64,000 nucleotides of DNA, from contig NZ_JBANFI010000005.1 of NCBI RefSeq assembly GCF_045055655.1, positions 1 through 64,000 of the forward strand, read 5' to 3'. Position 1 is the first letter of the stretch, and the number at the start of each line of letters is the position of its first letter. Source of the DNA: Marinospirillum alkalitolerans. Its GTDB lineage: Bacteria > Pseudomonadota > Gammaproteobacteria > Pseudomonadales > Halomonadaceae. This document shows positions 34,267-43,082 of this stretch, one piece after another. The translations under genes and the position numbers were made by a program. A model generated the notes under the pieces. That model saw only the letters and a program-made list of their open reading frames with translations, ran no database searches and was not told the DNA's origin.

Positions 34267-35073
34267 ATGCGCCCCTTTTTACACTTTGCCCATGCCAATG
34301 GTTTTCCTGCGGGCAGTTATCAGCAGCTACTTGGGCCCTTGAGTTTAGACTATCAGGTGTTGGCCATTGACCGTCTTGGCCACCAGCCTCAATATCCTAT
34401 TGCGCCAAACTGGAAGCCTCTGGCTCAGGAGTTGCTGGATTATTTGCAGCAGCAGGCAGGCGATCAGCCCGTGATTGGCATCGGTCACTCTTTGGGGGGC
34501 GTCGTGACCTATATGGCCGCGTTAGAGCAGCCAGAGCGCTTTCAGCAGATTATCCTGCTTGATCCACCCTTGATGTTTGGATCGGATAGCTGGGGCTTAA
34601 AGGTGGGTAAACGCTTTGGTTTTATTGATCGCATTACTCCGGCCGGTATCACACGCGGACGCCGTAGCCACTGGCCTGATCTGCAAGCCGCTGAAGACAA
34701 TCTGCGCACTAAAAAGCTCTTTCGGCATTTTGATCCACAGGCGCTACGTGATTATTTGCAAGCTGGAACCGAGCCAGCCCCTCAGGGCGGGATACAGCTG
34801 CGTTTTCAGCCTCAGGTTGAACTGGCCATCTTCCGCCATTTAGCAGACCATCTGACTTGGAGTCATCGTCGTCTTAAGGTGCCAACGCATCTCTTTTATG
34901 GGTTGGAGAGTCAGCTTCTGAATGCAGCGCGGCGTAAGCGGATTGAGGCACGTGGCATCAGCTGCTCAGCTTTGGCTGGGGGGCATATGTTCCCGTTAGA
35001 GCATCCTGAGGCCACGCGCCAAGCTTTATTGAAGAAGATTGCTGAGCAGGCCGCGCTGGTGACGCCGGCCTGA
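34267..35073 (+). CDS. Alpha/beta hydrolase
   Basis: A 268-aa hydrolase. The nucleophile elbow is GIGHSLGG (catalytic Ser), the likely catalytic His is in AGGHMFPLEHPE, and the oxyanion-side HANGFPAGSY near the N-terminus is typical of a proteobacterial esterase group. The ATG at 34267 is chosen because GGAGAAG lies just upstream; 34255 and a TTG at 34249 are alternatives. The substrate is unknown. It ends close to the convergent esterase gene. Confidence 0.82.
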   Translation: MRPFLHFAHANGFPAGSYQQLLGPLSLDYQVLAIDRLGHQPQYPIAPNWKPLAQELLDYLQQQAGDQPVIGIGHSLGGVVTYMAALEQPERFQQIILLDPPLMFGSDSWGLKVGKRFGFIDRITPAGITRGRRSHWPDLQAAEDNLRTKKLFRHFDPQALRDYLQAGTEPAPQGGIQLRFQPQVELAIFRHLADHLTWSHRRLKVPTHLFYGLESQLLNAARRKRIEARGISCSALAGGHMFPLEHPEATRQALLKKIAEQAALVTPA

Positions 35074-35104
35074 TGCAGTGCTGCGGCTCCTTGGGTCGCA
35101 GCAT

Positions 35105-36019
35105 CTAGCCGTGTGTCTCAACCCGAATGAAACGCGCCGCTTGGCGGACACTGGCTGCCGCTTGGGGCAGGTAGCGATAGAGGAGCTGCCAAACGTGCGG
35201 CATCCAAGGCTGCTCTTTCAGATCAACGCGGCCACCGGCCTGCTGCAATCCACGGGCTAAACGCCGTGTATCATCACGCAGCACCTCTTGCAGGCTCACT
35301 TGAAGATGCATTGGGGGCAAGCCATCCAAAGGGCCGTACAAAGGCGAAATCAACGGATCATCCAGCGCTCGCCGATCCGCATAGAGCTCTGCAAAGGCAT
35401 GCATCTGCACCTTGTTGAGTACAGGATCGGTCGCGGCATTCAGATCCATTGAAGGGCTCGAGCAGGTTAAATCCACCCAAGGAGAGAAGAGTGCCACGGC
35501 GGCAGGCTGAGCCAGCTGTTCCTGCTTGATCTTTTGCAGCAAGGCCAGTGCTAGGCCGCCACCAGCTGAGTCACCAGCAAGCGCGATGCGATCTGGTGTC
35601 ACACCCTGTTCGAGCAGCCATTGATAAGCTGCAAAAGCATCTTCTAGGCCAGCCGGTGCTGGGTGATCTGGAGCGAGGCGGTAGTCGATCGCCAAAGTGC
35701 GCGCATCGGCATAGCGTGTTAGCGCCGTACACAGCTCTCGATGGGTATCTAAAGAACCGAGTGCAAAGCCACCACCATGAAGATACAGCAAGTAGCGTTG
35801 GCTGGTACTGCCTTTGATGCTCAGCAGCTCTGCGGCGCACTGGTTGATGGTGAGCGAGAGCTGTTCAACATCGTGCGGCAAGCGTGAGTAAGGGTTGAGT
35901 TCATTGACATAATCACGCAAGAGGCGGCACTGGCTGGCCAAAAGCTGACGGTTGATAAAATCAGCGCTCTGTTGCACTGCGGCCAGTGGCCAGAGCAGAT
36001 CATTCCACATATAAGGCAT
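35105..36019 (-). CDS. Esterase/lipase of the hormone-sensitive lipase family
   Basis: A 304-aa family IV (HSL-type) carboxylesterase. The HGGGF oxyanion motif, GDSAGGGLA nucleophile, Asp in LRDDTRRL and His in MPHVWQLL make a complete catalytic set. No signal peptide is seen. It probably acts on short-chain esters. The DUF4389 gene lies 11 bp upstream on the same strand. Confidence 0.9.
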   Translation of the reverse strand: MPYMWNDLLWPLAAVQQSADFINRQLLASQCRLLRDYVNELNPYSRLPHDVEQLSLTINQCAAELLSIKGSTSQRYLLYLHGGGFALGSLDTHRELCTALTRYADARTLAIDYRLAPDHPAPAGLEDAFAAYQWLLEQGVTPDRIALAGDSAGGGLALALLQKIKQEQLAQPAAVALFSPWVDLTCSSPSMDLNAATDPVLNKVQMHAFAELYADRRALDDPLISPLYGPLDGLPPMHLQVSLQEVLRDDTRRLARGLQQAGGRVDLKEQPWMPHVWQLLYRYLPQAAASVRQAARFIRVETHG

Positions 36020-36030
36020 CCTTGTAAGGC

Positions 36031-36414
36031 TTAGAGTGAATCTGCTGATTGAGCGGGCTTCTCCTGAGCATCTGATGGCGTGGGCTGATCAGGGAGGTAG
36101 GGGTTTTTCTCAACCGGCGGAGCATCAGGCCAGTCGGCAAAAGGAAACGGCTTGGATTCAGCGCTCATCGTCAGATAGCGGTAAATCTGATAGCCATAGA
36201 GGGCCAGCTGGCTACCCAATGCCTGAAGTTGTGGCTGGGGTGAGCCAGTTACTAAACGATAAACCAGCTGCACAAAGATCACGCCAAACAAGACCAGTTC
36301 AGCGAGCTTCCAGGCCACAAAAAAAAGCAGCATAAAAGGAAGGCGCAACCAGAAGCCTTCGTCCTTTAGGCGCTGTTTTAAATCAGCCTTGGGTTCGTTT
36401 TGATGTTGATCCAT
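36031..36414 (-). CDS. DUF4389 membrane protein
   Basis: A 127-aa protein matching DUF4389 in pattern: LRLPFMLLFFVAWKLAELVLFGVIFVQLVYRLVTG (a long hydrophobic stretch), then LYGYQIYRYLTMSAESKPFPFADWP. Function is unknown in the family. The C-terminal tail is Pro/Gln-rich and low in complexity. It lies between gpsA and the esterase on one strand. Confidence 0.85.
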   Translation of the reverse strand: MDQHQNEPKADLKQRLKDEGFWLRLPFMLLFFVAWKLAELVLFGVIFVQLVYRLVTGSPQPQLQALGSQLALYGYQIYRYLTMSAESKPFPFADWPDAPPVEKNPYLPDQPTPSDAQEKPAQSADSL

Positions 36415-36462
36415 GATGATTCTCCGTTAACGACTGGATAAAAGCGCTGGCTACAGCGCGCT

Positions 36463-37488
36463 CTACTCACACCGAGGCAAAACAAATTCCACATCGGTAC
36501 TTTGCTCTCTATCCATCATCGATTTGGCGACTTCGGTGGGTTTGTATCCTGCAAAGAGTACCAGATAGAGGGCTTGAACGAGAGGCATATAAATCCCCAT
36601 CTCATCGGCCTTGGCTTTGACTAGCTTAATTGTATTGACGCCTTCGGCCACCTGACCGAGTGAGGCCACGATCTGCTCTAGTGTTTGACCCTGTCCTAAT
36701 GCCTGTCCAACACGAAAGTTACGCGATAGCGGAGAGCTACAAGTGACGATCAAATCACCGACGCCGGCCAGCCCAAGAAAGGTCAGCGGGTTGGCACCAA
36801 GGCTGACTGCAAAGCGGCTCATCTCTGCCAATGCGCGTGTCATCAGCATGCTTTTGGTGTTTTCTCCCATACCCATTGCCGCCGCCATACCCGCTGCGAT
36901 GGCATAGATATTCTTCAGTGCACCGCCCAGCTCAACACCATACATATCTGTATTGGCATAGACGCGTAGATAGTGATTACTCAGTACCTCCTGCACCTGA
37001 CGCCGTGTGACAGGGTCAGCACTGGCGATGACCGTGGCGGTGAGCTGCTGCTGCGCCAGTTCGCTGGCCAGATTGGGACCAGAAAGCACACCGATATGCT
37101 GCGTAGGCGCATGCGCTTGCATGACCTGGCTCATCAGTTGGAACCCCTGTTCTTCAAACCCCTTGGTTGTGCTGACCAGTCGATGATCGGGGGTGAGATA
37201 GGGTTGCGCCTGCTCCAAGACAGTAGCAAAGCCTTTGCTTGGAATCGCCAAGAAAATCAATTCTGCTGAGCTCACCACACGGCCTAAATCAGTCGAAGCC
37301 TGCACCTGTTCAGGCAGTGTGAGCTGAGGCAAATAGCGCGGATTGGTATGATCACGATTGATAGCACTGGCTAGCTCAGGATCACGGACCCAAAGTTGAA
37401 CTGGATATCCATTGCCCGCGATAATCGAAGTCAGCGCTGTACCAAAGCTACCACCACCGACCACCGCTACACGAAGATTGTGCGTCAT
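36463..37488 (-). CDS. gpsA: Glycerol-3-phosphate dehydrogenase (NAD(P)+)
   Basis: Reduces dihydroxyacetone phosphate to sn-glycerol-3-phosphate for phospholipid synthesis. A 341-aa protein with the N-terminal nucleotide fold VVGGGSFGTALT, STTKGFE, SGPNLASE, and the catalytic Lys in ELGGALKNIYAIAAG. It is first in a possible gpsA-DUF4389-esterase transcript. Confidence 0.97.
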   Translation of the reverse strand: MTHNLRVAVVGGGSFGTALTSIIAGNGYPVQLWVRDPELASAINRDHTNPRYLPQLTLPEQVQASTDLGRVVSSAELIFLAIPSKGFATVLEQAQPYLTPDHRLVSTTKGFEEQGFQLMSQVMQAHAPTQHIGVLSGPNLASELAQQQLTATVIASADPVTRRQVQEVLSNHYLRVYANTDMYGVELGGALKNIYAIAAGMAAAMGMGENTKSMLMTRALAEMSRFAVSLGANPLTFLGLAGVGDLIVTCSSPLSRNFRVGQALGQGQTLEQIVASLGQVAEGVNTIKLVKAKADEMGIYMPLVQALYLVLFAGYKPTEVAKSMMDREQSTDVEFVLPRCE

Positions 37489-37605
37489 AAAAAACCTTTG
37501 TTAGAACTGCTTGAGCATCGAGTCAGCATAGCATGACCTGATCTCGATCTTGTTTTCTTTCACCCTCTCAATGACCTGAGGCAGGGCCGATTAAGCTGGG
37601 TTCTT

Positions 37606-38454
37606 CTAGAGTGTGGATTCTTCTTCCAGCAAGGCTTGATAGCGTTGCAGGGCTTCATCAATTAAAGGCTGGTTGACCAAAAGCATGGCATTCAGCTCAC
37701 GAATATAAGCCGGGCCGCGCTCAGAGTAGCTCAGCAGGCCTGGAAGCAAATCCTGTGCACTGACCTCGACCCCCGCAGCGCGGCGCTGGGCACGAATCTG
37801 GCGCAATTGGCTATAGGCGCGATGCGAGTTCAGGTTACGCATATAGCTTTGAATGCTGGCCTGGACACTTGGGAAGCGACGGACCTCATGGCGTTGGCCG
37901 GTTTGACGCCGCTCTGGAACCAGTCCGCAGCCGACAGAGAAGCACCATTCACCAAAGAGGTTGTTGCCCTCTTGAGCAAAGCGTGAAGTGCCCCAGGCTG
38001 ATTCGTTGGCCGCCTGCATCAACACCAGCTCCATCGGGATTTGATCAACACGCTTGAGTAGGCGAGACCATTGCAGCGCCGTATTGGGCCATTCGAGACG
38101 ATATTCTTGCAACAGCTGCGCAACCAGCTGCTGATCCTGTGCTGACAGCGTTTCACGTTCCTCAGGGGAAAGGGTTTGCAGTGTCAGGACCAGCTCGCGT
38201 TGCCATGCCAGACGGCGGTTTTCTTCGACAACCAGAGGCAGCAGGGCATCAAAAAAAGCCTCTTTGCGCCAAGGAATATGGCTGATATGGCTGAAATCAG
38301 GCATCTGGGCAAGGGGGTCCAGCGGGAGGCGATGAAACTGAGCCAAACGATGGGTTTCAGCTGGTGTGAAGACTTCTTTGAGGCCAGCCCAGAGGGCAAT
38401 GATCAGACTCAAGGCGATCAGCAGCACAAACGCCTTAGGAGGGGAGGATGCCAT
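37606..38454 (-). CDS. Bax-like glucosaminidase-domain protein
   Basis: A 282-aa protein with an N-terminal membrane segment (FVLLIALSLIIALWAGL) and a glucosaminidase domain. LMQAANESAWGTSRFAQEGNNLFGEWCF contains the likely catalytic Glu. It resembles E. coli Bax, a predicted peptidoglycan hydrolase anchored to the inner membrane. Function is inferred from the domain. Confidence 0.87.
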   Translation of the reverse strand: MASSPPKAFVLLIALSLIIALWAGLKEVFTPAETHRLAQFHRLPLDPLAQMPDFSHISHIPWRKEAFFDALLPLVVEENRRLAWQRELVLTLQTLSPEERETLSAQDQQLVAQLLQEYRLEWPNTALQWSRLLKRVDQIPMELVLMQAANESAWGTSRFAQEGNNLFGEWCFSVGCGLVPERRQTGQRHEVRRFPSVQASIQSYMRNLNSHRAYSQLRQIRAQRRAAGVEVSAQDLLPGLLSYSERGPAYIRELNAMLLVNQPLIDEALQRYQALLEEESTL

Positions 38455-38506
38455 GCGTCAGCTCCAGACAATGAATAAGTTATTTTATTGGCAAGGTAGA
38501 GTATAA

Positions 38507-38535
38507 ACGAAAAAGCCCAGCAAAGTGCTGGGCTT
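38507..38535 (-). terminator. Terminator of the M15-type peptidase gene
   Basis: Perfect 10-bp stem AAGCCCAGCA / TGCTGGGCTT with a 3-nt loop and a U-rich tail on the minus strand. Confidence 0.85.
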
Positions 38536-38553
38536 AAATAGAGAAAGAAGCAT

Positions 38554-39516
38554 TTAACTGACTTGAATATGCCAAGGCTCGTAGCGCACACCATAAGCAT
38601 TATCAGTGGTGTAGCGTATTTCGACAAAGCCCAGATCCTGTAGACGCTTGTAAACGTCGGTATCGGCAAAATCATCGGTAAAGTTACGATAGCCAAAGCC
38701 CACCTTGCCGACATCAAAATCACCCACCGCATGGTAGGAATAGCCGGGAGGCGCTAAAGAGCGAGAGGCTTTAGACATATTGCCATCTGATTGATCCGCC
38801 TTGGCGAGGAAGAGGTGCATCTGCTTGACCATGCTGCGCACACCAGAGGTCAACACCAGATCATCACCGACTTCATTGAGCAGTCGATCATAAAAATGAC
38901 TGGATTGCCCACGGAAGAGGAAGTGGCCAGTACCTGGGATACGCTGTACTTCGTTGCGTGGAATGCGTGCTGTCACGGTATCGAGAACACGGTCGCCATA
39001 GAAGCCATAAAGACGAGCATCGGTATGATAAAGTTCATCAAGGAAATCGATCTCAGCCTGAGCAAAGGCACCAATTTCGCTATAGTTGCGCGCATAGAGC
39101 AGAGCTTCATCAAAAGAGAGTAGATTGAAGTTGCCATGCCCAACGATGGTTTGGACGCGATCAAGACGCTGATAGGTGGAACGCATGACTTGCATCTTCT
39201 CCTGAGGGAGAAAATAGTCATCATCGAACACGCTTTCAAAGTAGCGCACGCGAGCCTGCTCAGGGGATTGGCCCGCCGCTACAGCTCGTTGTGCCGCCTG
39301 CTGGTGTTCTATTGCCAGTGCCTGACTCAGTTCAGTTGGCAGGATATCCTCAAGACCATACTGCAACTGAGTTGCAGCAAGCTGGCTTTGGGCTGCCCCT
39401 AAGCCAAAGATATCCGGTAACTGGCCTTGTAGACTCAGCTGTCGCAATACTGAGCCGCTTCCCAATGCGACAAAGCCGCTCACTGACAGAGCTTTTAAAA
39501 GTGTTCTGCGTTCCAC
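38554..39516 (-). CDS. M15-type D-alanyl-D-alanine carboxypeptidase with twin-arginine-like leader
   Basis: A 320-aa exported protein. The leader MERRTLLKALSVSGFVALGSG has a twin-arginine pair before the hydrophobic stretch, which suggests Tat export, although it is not a perfect SRRxFLK. The C-terminal zinc peptidase domain shows SYHAVGDFDVG (first His and Asp) and EPWHIQV (last His) as in VanY-type enzymes. The middle region (about 130 residues) has no domain I recognise. It probably trims peptidoglycan stems. Confidence 0.78.
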   Translation of the reverse strand: MERRTLLKALSVSGFVALGSGSVLRQLSLQGQLPDIFGLGAAQSQLAATQLQYGLEDILPTELSQALAIEHQQAAQRAVAAGQSPEQARVRYFESVFDDDYFLPQEKMQVMRSTYQRLDRVQTIVGHGNFNLLSFDEALLYARNYSEIGAFAQAEIDFLDELYHTDARLYGFYGDRVLDTVTARIPRNEVQRIPGTGHFLFRGQSSHFYDRLLNEVGDDLVLTSGVRSMVKQMHLFLAKADQSDGNMSKASRSLAPPGYSYHAVGDFDVGKVGFGYRNFTDDFADTDVYKRLQDLGFVEIRYTTDNAYGVRYEPWHIQVS

Positions 39517-39651
39517 GTGGTCTCACCTTAAAAGAGTTTTTATATGATTCATTTAGGCTTAACTTTACCCAGAGAGGTGAGAGGTGTCCAGAAAAAGCCC
39601 TGCGCAGTTTATGAGATTTGCCTATAAAAGGGATTGGGTCACGCTATAGCG

Positions 39652-39678
39652 AAAAAAACCCCTGTCAGGACAGGGGTT
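39652..39678 (-). terminator. Terminator of htpG
   Basis: Perfect 10-bp stem AACCCCTGTC / GACAGGGGTT with an AG spacer, followed by a U run on the minus strand. Confidence 0.92.
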
Positions 39679-39686
39679 CGAAGGGC

Positions 39687-41579
39687 TTAACGGCTCAGAT
39701 CGAGCAGTAAGTGGTTGAGTCGCTGCACAAAATCGGCAGGGTCTTCTAAGCTTTCGCCTGCGGCTAAAGCTGCCTGATCGCACAACAAACGTGCCAGATC
39801 ATTGAAGCGCTCTTCTGCACTGCTTTCCAGACGCTGGATCAGCGGGTGCTCAGGATTGATTTCTAAGCGAGGTTTGCTCTCTGGTGCTGCCTGGCCAGCG
39901 GCTTCCAGAATTTTACGCATTTGCACACCCAGATCACCAGCGCCCATCACCAGAACAGCCGGTGAGCTGGTCAAGCGAGTTGAGATCTTGACTTCACTAA
40001 TGCGCTCGCCAAGGGCTTTCTGGACACGCTCCAGCAGATCTTTCTTCTCTTCCGTGGCTTTTTCTTGTGCTTGCTTTTCTTCTGCACTATCCAGCTCACC
40101 GAGGTCAAGATCGCCGCGCGCGATATCAACAAAGGACTTGCCATCAAACTCATTCAGATGGCTCATCAGCCACTCATCGATCCGGTCGGTGAGCAGCAGC
40201 ACTTCAATGCCTTTCTTGCGGAAAACCTCAAGGTGCGGGCTGGATTTAACTTGCGATAGGCTATCACCGATCAGATAGTAGATCTTCTGCTGGCCTTCTG
40301 GCATGCGTGCCAGATAATCTGCCAGACTGACTGTTTGCGCCGTTTCTTGCGTTGAGCTAAAGCGCAGCAGGCCAGCAATACGCTCACGGTTGGCAAAGTC
40401 CTCGGCTGGGCCTTCTTTCAGCGCCTGACCAAACTCTTTCCAGAAGATCGCATACTGATCTGCATCCTTGGCGAGCTGCTCTAGCATGGAAAGTACGCGC
40501 TTAGTGAGCGCTGACTTCATGCTGTCAATCATCGGATTCTGTTGCAGGATTTCACGCGAGACGTTCAGCGGCAGATCAGATGAATCGATCACCCCTTTGA
40601 TAAAGCGCAGATAAAGCGGCAGGAACTGCTCAGCGTTATCGAGGATAAATACACGCTGCACATAAAGCTTTAGGCCGCGTGGCGCTTCGCGATGATAAAG
40701 ATCAAAGGGCGCGCGCTGAGGGATGTAAAGCAAGGAGGTGTACTCCTGCTTACCCTCGACCTTGTTGTGGCTCCAGTGGAGTGGATCTTGGAAATCATGC
40801 GCTACATGCTTATAGAATTCCTTGTACTCTTCATCTTTGATCTCAGACTTGGCACGTGTCCACAGTGCGTTCGCCTTGTTGATGGTTTCCCATTCAGTGG
40901 CGCTGGCTTGCTCTTCTTCGCCTTCTACTTCCACTGTTTTTTCGATCTGAATCGGCAGGCCGATATGGTCGGAGTATTTCTGGATAATATTGCGCACTCG
41001 CCAAGAGCCAGCAAACTCCTTGGCATCTTCTTTTAATTTCAGCAGGATACGTGTGCCGCGTTCAGCTTTGGTGATTGGCTCAACACTGAACTCGCCCTCA
41101 CCTTGCGAAATCCAGCGTACGCCTTGATCAGCCGCTTCACCCGCCTTGCGCGTTTCAACCTGCACTTCATCGGCGACAATAAAAGCGGAGTAGAAGCCAA
41201 CACCAAACTGGCCGATCAGGCTGGAATCTTTCTTTTGATCACCTGTCAGGTTTTTCAAGAAATCAGCTGTTCCAGAGCGGGCAATGGTGCCCAGATGCGC
41301 AATGACATCTTCGCGGTTCATGCCGATGCCGTTATCTTCAATGATGATTTCGCCTTGTTCTTCATTTAAATACAGGCGAACACGCAGATCAGACTGGTCT
41401 TCGAAGAGTTCGGGTTTTTTGATGGCTTCAAAACGCAGCTTGTCACACGCATCCGAGGCGTTGGAGATGAGTTCGCGCAGGAAAATCTCACGATTGGAAT
41501 AGAGTGCATGCACCATCAAATGCAGCAGCTGCTTGACTTCAGTTTGAAAACCAAGCGTTTGCTTTTCAGCCTGACTCAT
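39687..41579 (-). CDS. htpG: Hsp90-type chaperone HtpG
   Basis: A 630-aa bacterial Hsp90. The ATP site shows NASDACDKLRFEA, DNGIGMNREDVI and GQFGVGFYSAF; middle and C-terminal dimer domains are complete. It has its own sigma-32 promoter and terminator. Confidence 0.98.
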   Translation of the reverse strand: MSQAEKQTLGFQTEVKQLLHLMVHALYSNREIFLRELISNASDACDKLRFEAIKKPELFEDQSDLRVRLYLNEEQGEIIIEDNGIGMNREDVIAHLGTIARSGTADFLKNLTGDQKKDSSLIGQFGVGFYSAFIVADEVQVETRKAGEAADQGVRWISQGEGEFSVEPITKAERGTRILLKLKEDAKEFAGSWRVRNIIQKYSDHIGLPIQIEKTVEVEGEEEQASATEWETINKANALWTRAKSEIKDEEYKEFYKHVAHDFQDPLHWSHNKVEGKQEYTSLLYIPQRAPFDLYHREAPRGLKLYVQRVFILDNAEQFLPLYLRFIKGVIDSSDLPLNVSREILQQNPMIDSMKSALTKRVLSMLEQLAKDADQYAIFWKEFGQALKEGPAEDFANRERIAGLLRFSSTQETAQTVSLADYLARMPEGQQKIYYLIGDSLSQVKSSPHLEVFRKKGIEVLLLTDRIDEWLMSHLNEFDGKSFVDIARGDLDLGELDSAEEKQAQEKATEEKKDLLERVQKALGERISEVKISTRLTSSPAVLVMGAGDLGVQMRKILEAAGQAAPESKPRLEINPEHPLIQRLESSAEERFNDLARLLCDQAALAAGESLEDPADFVQRLNHLLLDLSR

Positions 41580-41646
41580 AAAAAATGCTCCTCACAGTAA
41601 AGATCAGATCAGTGGAATGAATAGTTGGCCATCAGCCTGATCTTTA

Positions 41647-41675
41647 CAATGGGGATGGGGTGGTGCTTTTTCAAG
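41647..41675 (-). promoter_or_regulatory. Sigma-32 heat-shock promoter of htpG
   Basis: On the minus strand, CTTGAAA (41669-41675) and CCCCATTG (41647-41654) are separated by 14 bp. The -35 box contains the TGA stop codon of the upstream thioesterase. This leaves a leader of about 60 nt before the htpG ATG. Confidence 0.85.
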
Positions 41676-42111
41676 CCTCGTTGTGGTTCTCTTGTGGCCA
41701 GATCAAATGCGCACGGCCTAAGGCGAGAGGTTTTTCATCCTGTTGATCCTGCCAAACATGCACGGCCACGTTGACCACGCGTTTACCCATGCGACCTAGC
41801 TCGCAACGCGCATAGGTAGGCTTGAGTTCAACACTGCGCAGATAATCGAGCGAGAAGTTGATAATCTTGGGGATCTTCTGCCCATCGGTCAGCGCCATCA
41901 CATTCAGGATGGCGGCCGTTTCCATAAAGGCGGCCACCACACCACCATGCAAGGCTGGCAGCACAGGGTTGCCGATATTGGTTTTCTTCACGGCGAGCTC
42001 AAAAATCAAGCCGTTTTCTGTTTCTAAGGCCTGTACGCCAATCATCTTGGCATAGGGAATCTGCTCGATCCATTGGTTGATCTGATCAGTAGTGACAAGA
42101 GATGGGCTCAT
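41671..42111 (-). CDS. Hotdog-fold thioesterase (PaaI type), downstream copy
   Basis: A 146-aa PaaI-like acyl-CoA thioesterase with the core PALHGGVVAAFMETAAILNVMAL, in which HGG and the following helix carry the active-site region. It overlaps the upstream thioesterase by 4 nt, so the pair is likely translationally coupled. The two sequences are clearly different, so this is not a recent duplication. The substrate is unknown. Confidence 0.87.
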   Translation of the reverse strand: MSPSLVTTDQINQWIEQIPYAKMIGVQALETENGLIFELAVKKTNIGNPVLPALHGGVVAAFMETAAILNVMALTDGQKIPKIINFSLDYLRSVELKPTYARCELGRMGKRVVNVAVHVWQDQQDEKPLALGRAHLIWPQENHNEA

Positions 42112-42602
42112 GCTTGGGGCTCCACGCCGAAGAGGTGTTGTGCGAATCCTGCGGGGGTACGTTCTGCGCCAAGACGCATAAAAGTGCCTGTTCCTTTGGC
42201 AAGGAGCTGCCCCTCATCCTGCCAGATGACACCTTCTGTAAAGACGATCTGCTGCGTCACATGGGTCGCCCAGGCGCGGCAAAAGAGTGGGCGCTGATTA
42301 TTGGCCGCACTATAGTGATCGAGACGCAAATCCACGGTGGGGCAGATTTCAGGGTAGGGCAGCCCAAGAATAGCAGCGGAACCACAGGCAGTATCCATCA
42401 GTACTGTCAGTACGCCGCCATGAATCAGGCCCAGGGTTGCGTTGCCGGTCAGCTCAGGGCGTGGATCGAGCCTGAGCACCACACTTGAATCGGCTTGAAT
42501 ATGATCCAGTGACATGCCGATCTCTTTGCAGTGAGGAATCATCTGCATAAAGCCGGCGATGCCACGATGTTGTTGTTCTGGGGTCATCATCTTGTCCATC
42601 AT
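42108..42602 (-). CDS. Hotdog-fold thioesterase (PaaI type), upstream copy
   Basis: A 164-aa hotdog protein with the core LIHGGVLTVLMDTACGSAAILGL. The start is uncertain: ATG codons at 42602, 42599, 42590 and 42587 lie close together and none has a strong ribosome site; a TTG at 42659 seems less likely. It may act with its neighbour as a mixed oligomer, but this is only inferred from the overlap of the genes. Confidence 0.82.
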   Translation of the reverse strand: MMDKMMTPEQQHRGIAGFMQMIPHCKEIGMSLDHIQADSSVVLRLDPRPELTGNATLGLIHGGVLTVLMDTACGSAAILGLPYPEICPTVDLRLDHYSAANNQRPLFCRAWATHVTQQIVFTEGVIWQDEGQLLAKGTGTFMRLGAERTPAGFAQHLFGVEPQA

Positions 42603-42776
42603 CAGGAAGAGGGTTTTTATCGAGACTGCACTGGCAGAGAAGGGCAGCCACTGAGTCAAAACGCTTGTTTGATAAGCTTAAGGTTTTTAAGCGAGCTTGA
42701 AAAGCACTAGGCAAGACGTTGGCGTCACCTTAAAATAAGGTTTTTCTAAAATAAACTCATCAGATGAGGTTGATTG

Positions 42777-43010
42777 ATGCTTGTTCCAGCTCGCTACGCA
42801 CGTTTTGTTTTTGCCTTGATCATGTCGATCTATATGGTCACCATCATGACCTTGGTGATCACCTTAGTGAATACGGGCCTAGAGCCTGGGCTGCTCGCTC
42901 GCTGGTGGCGTGCTTTTTATATTGCCTGGCCGATTGCGTTTTTATTGATTCTCTTCGGTGCACCTCGTTTGCAAAGTCTGGCCGCAAAACTCATTAAAAA
43001 AGGCGCTTGA
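42777..43010 (+). CDS. DUF2798 small membrane protein
   Basis: A 77-aa protein with two membrane segments (FVFALIMSIYMVTIMTLVITLVN and FYIAWPIAFLLILFGAP), typical of DUF2798. ATG at 42777 has GAGGT six bases upstream. Function unknown. Confidence 0.87.
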   Translation: MLVPARYARFVFALIMSIYMVTIMTLVITLVNTGLEPGLLARWWRAFYIAWPIAFLLILFGAPRLQSLAAKLIKKGA

Positions 43011-43082
43011 GGCCCAAAAGAGCTTCAAACGCCATGCATCAGCTGATCCTGTCGAGGCCAGTGATCAGCTGCCTTGCTGGTA

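Noticed and set aside
43030..43082. Repeated ATCAGCTG words between the DUF2798 gene and the NSS transporter gene
   Set aside because: Short, unevenly spaced words of a self-complementary octamer; no array structure and no clear terminator.
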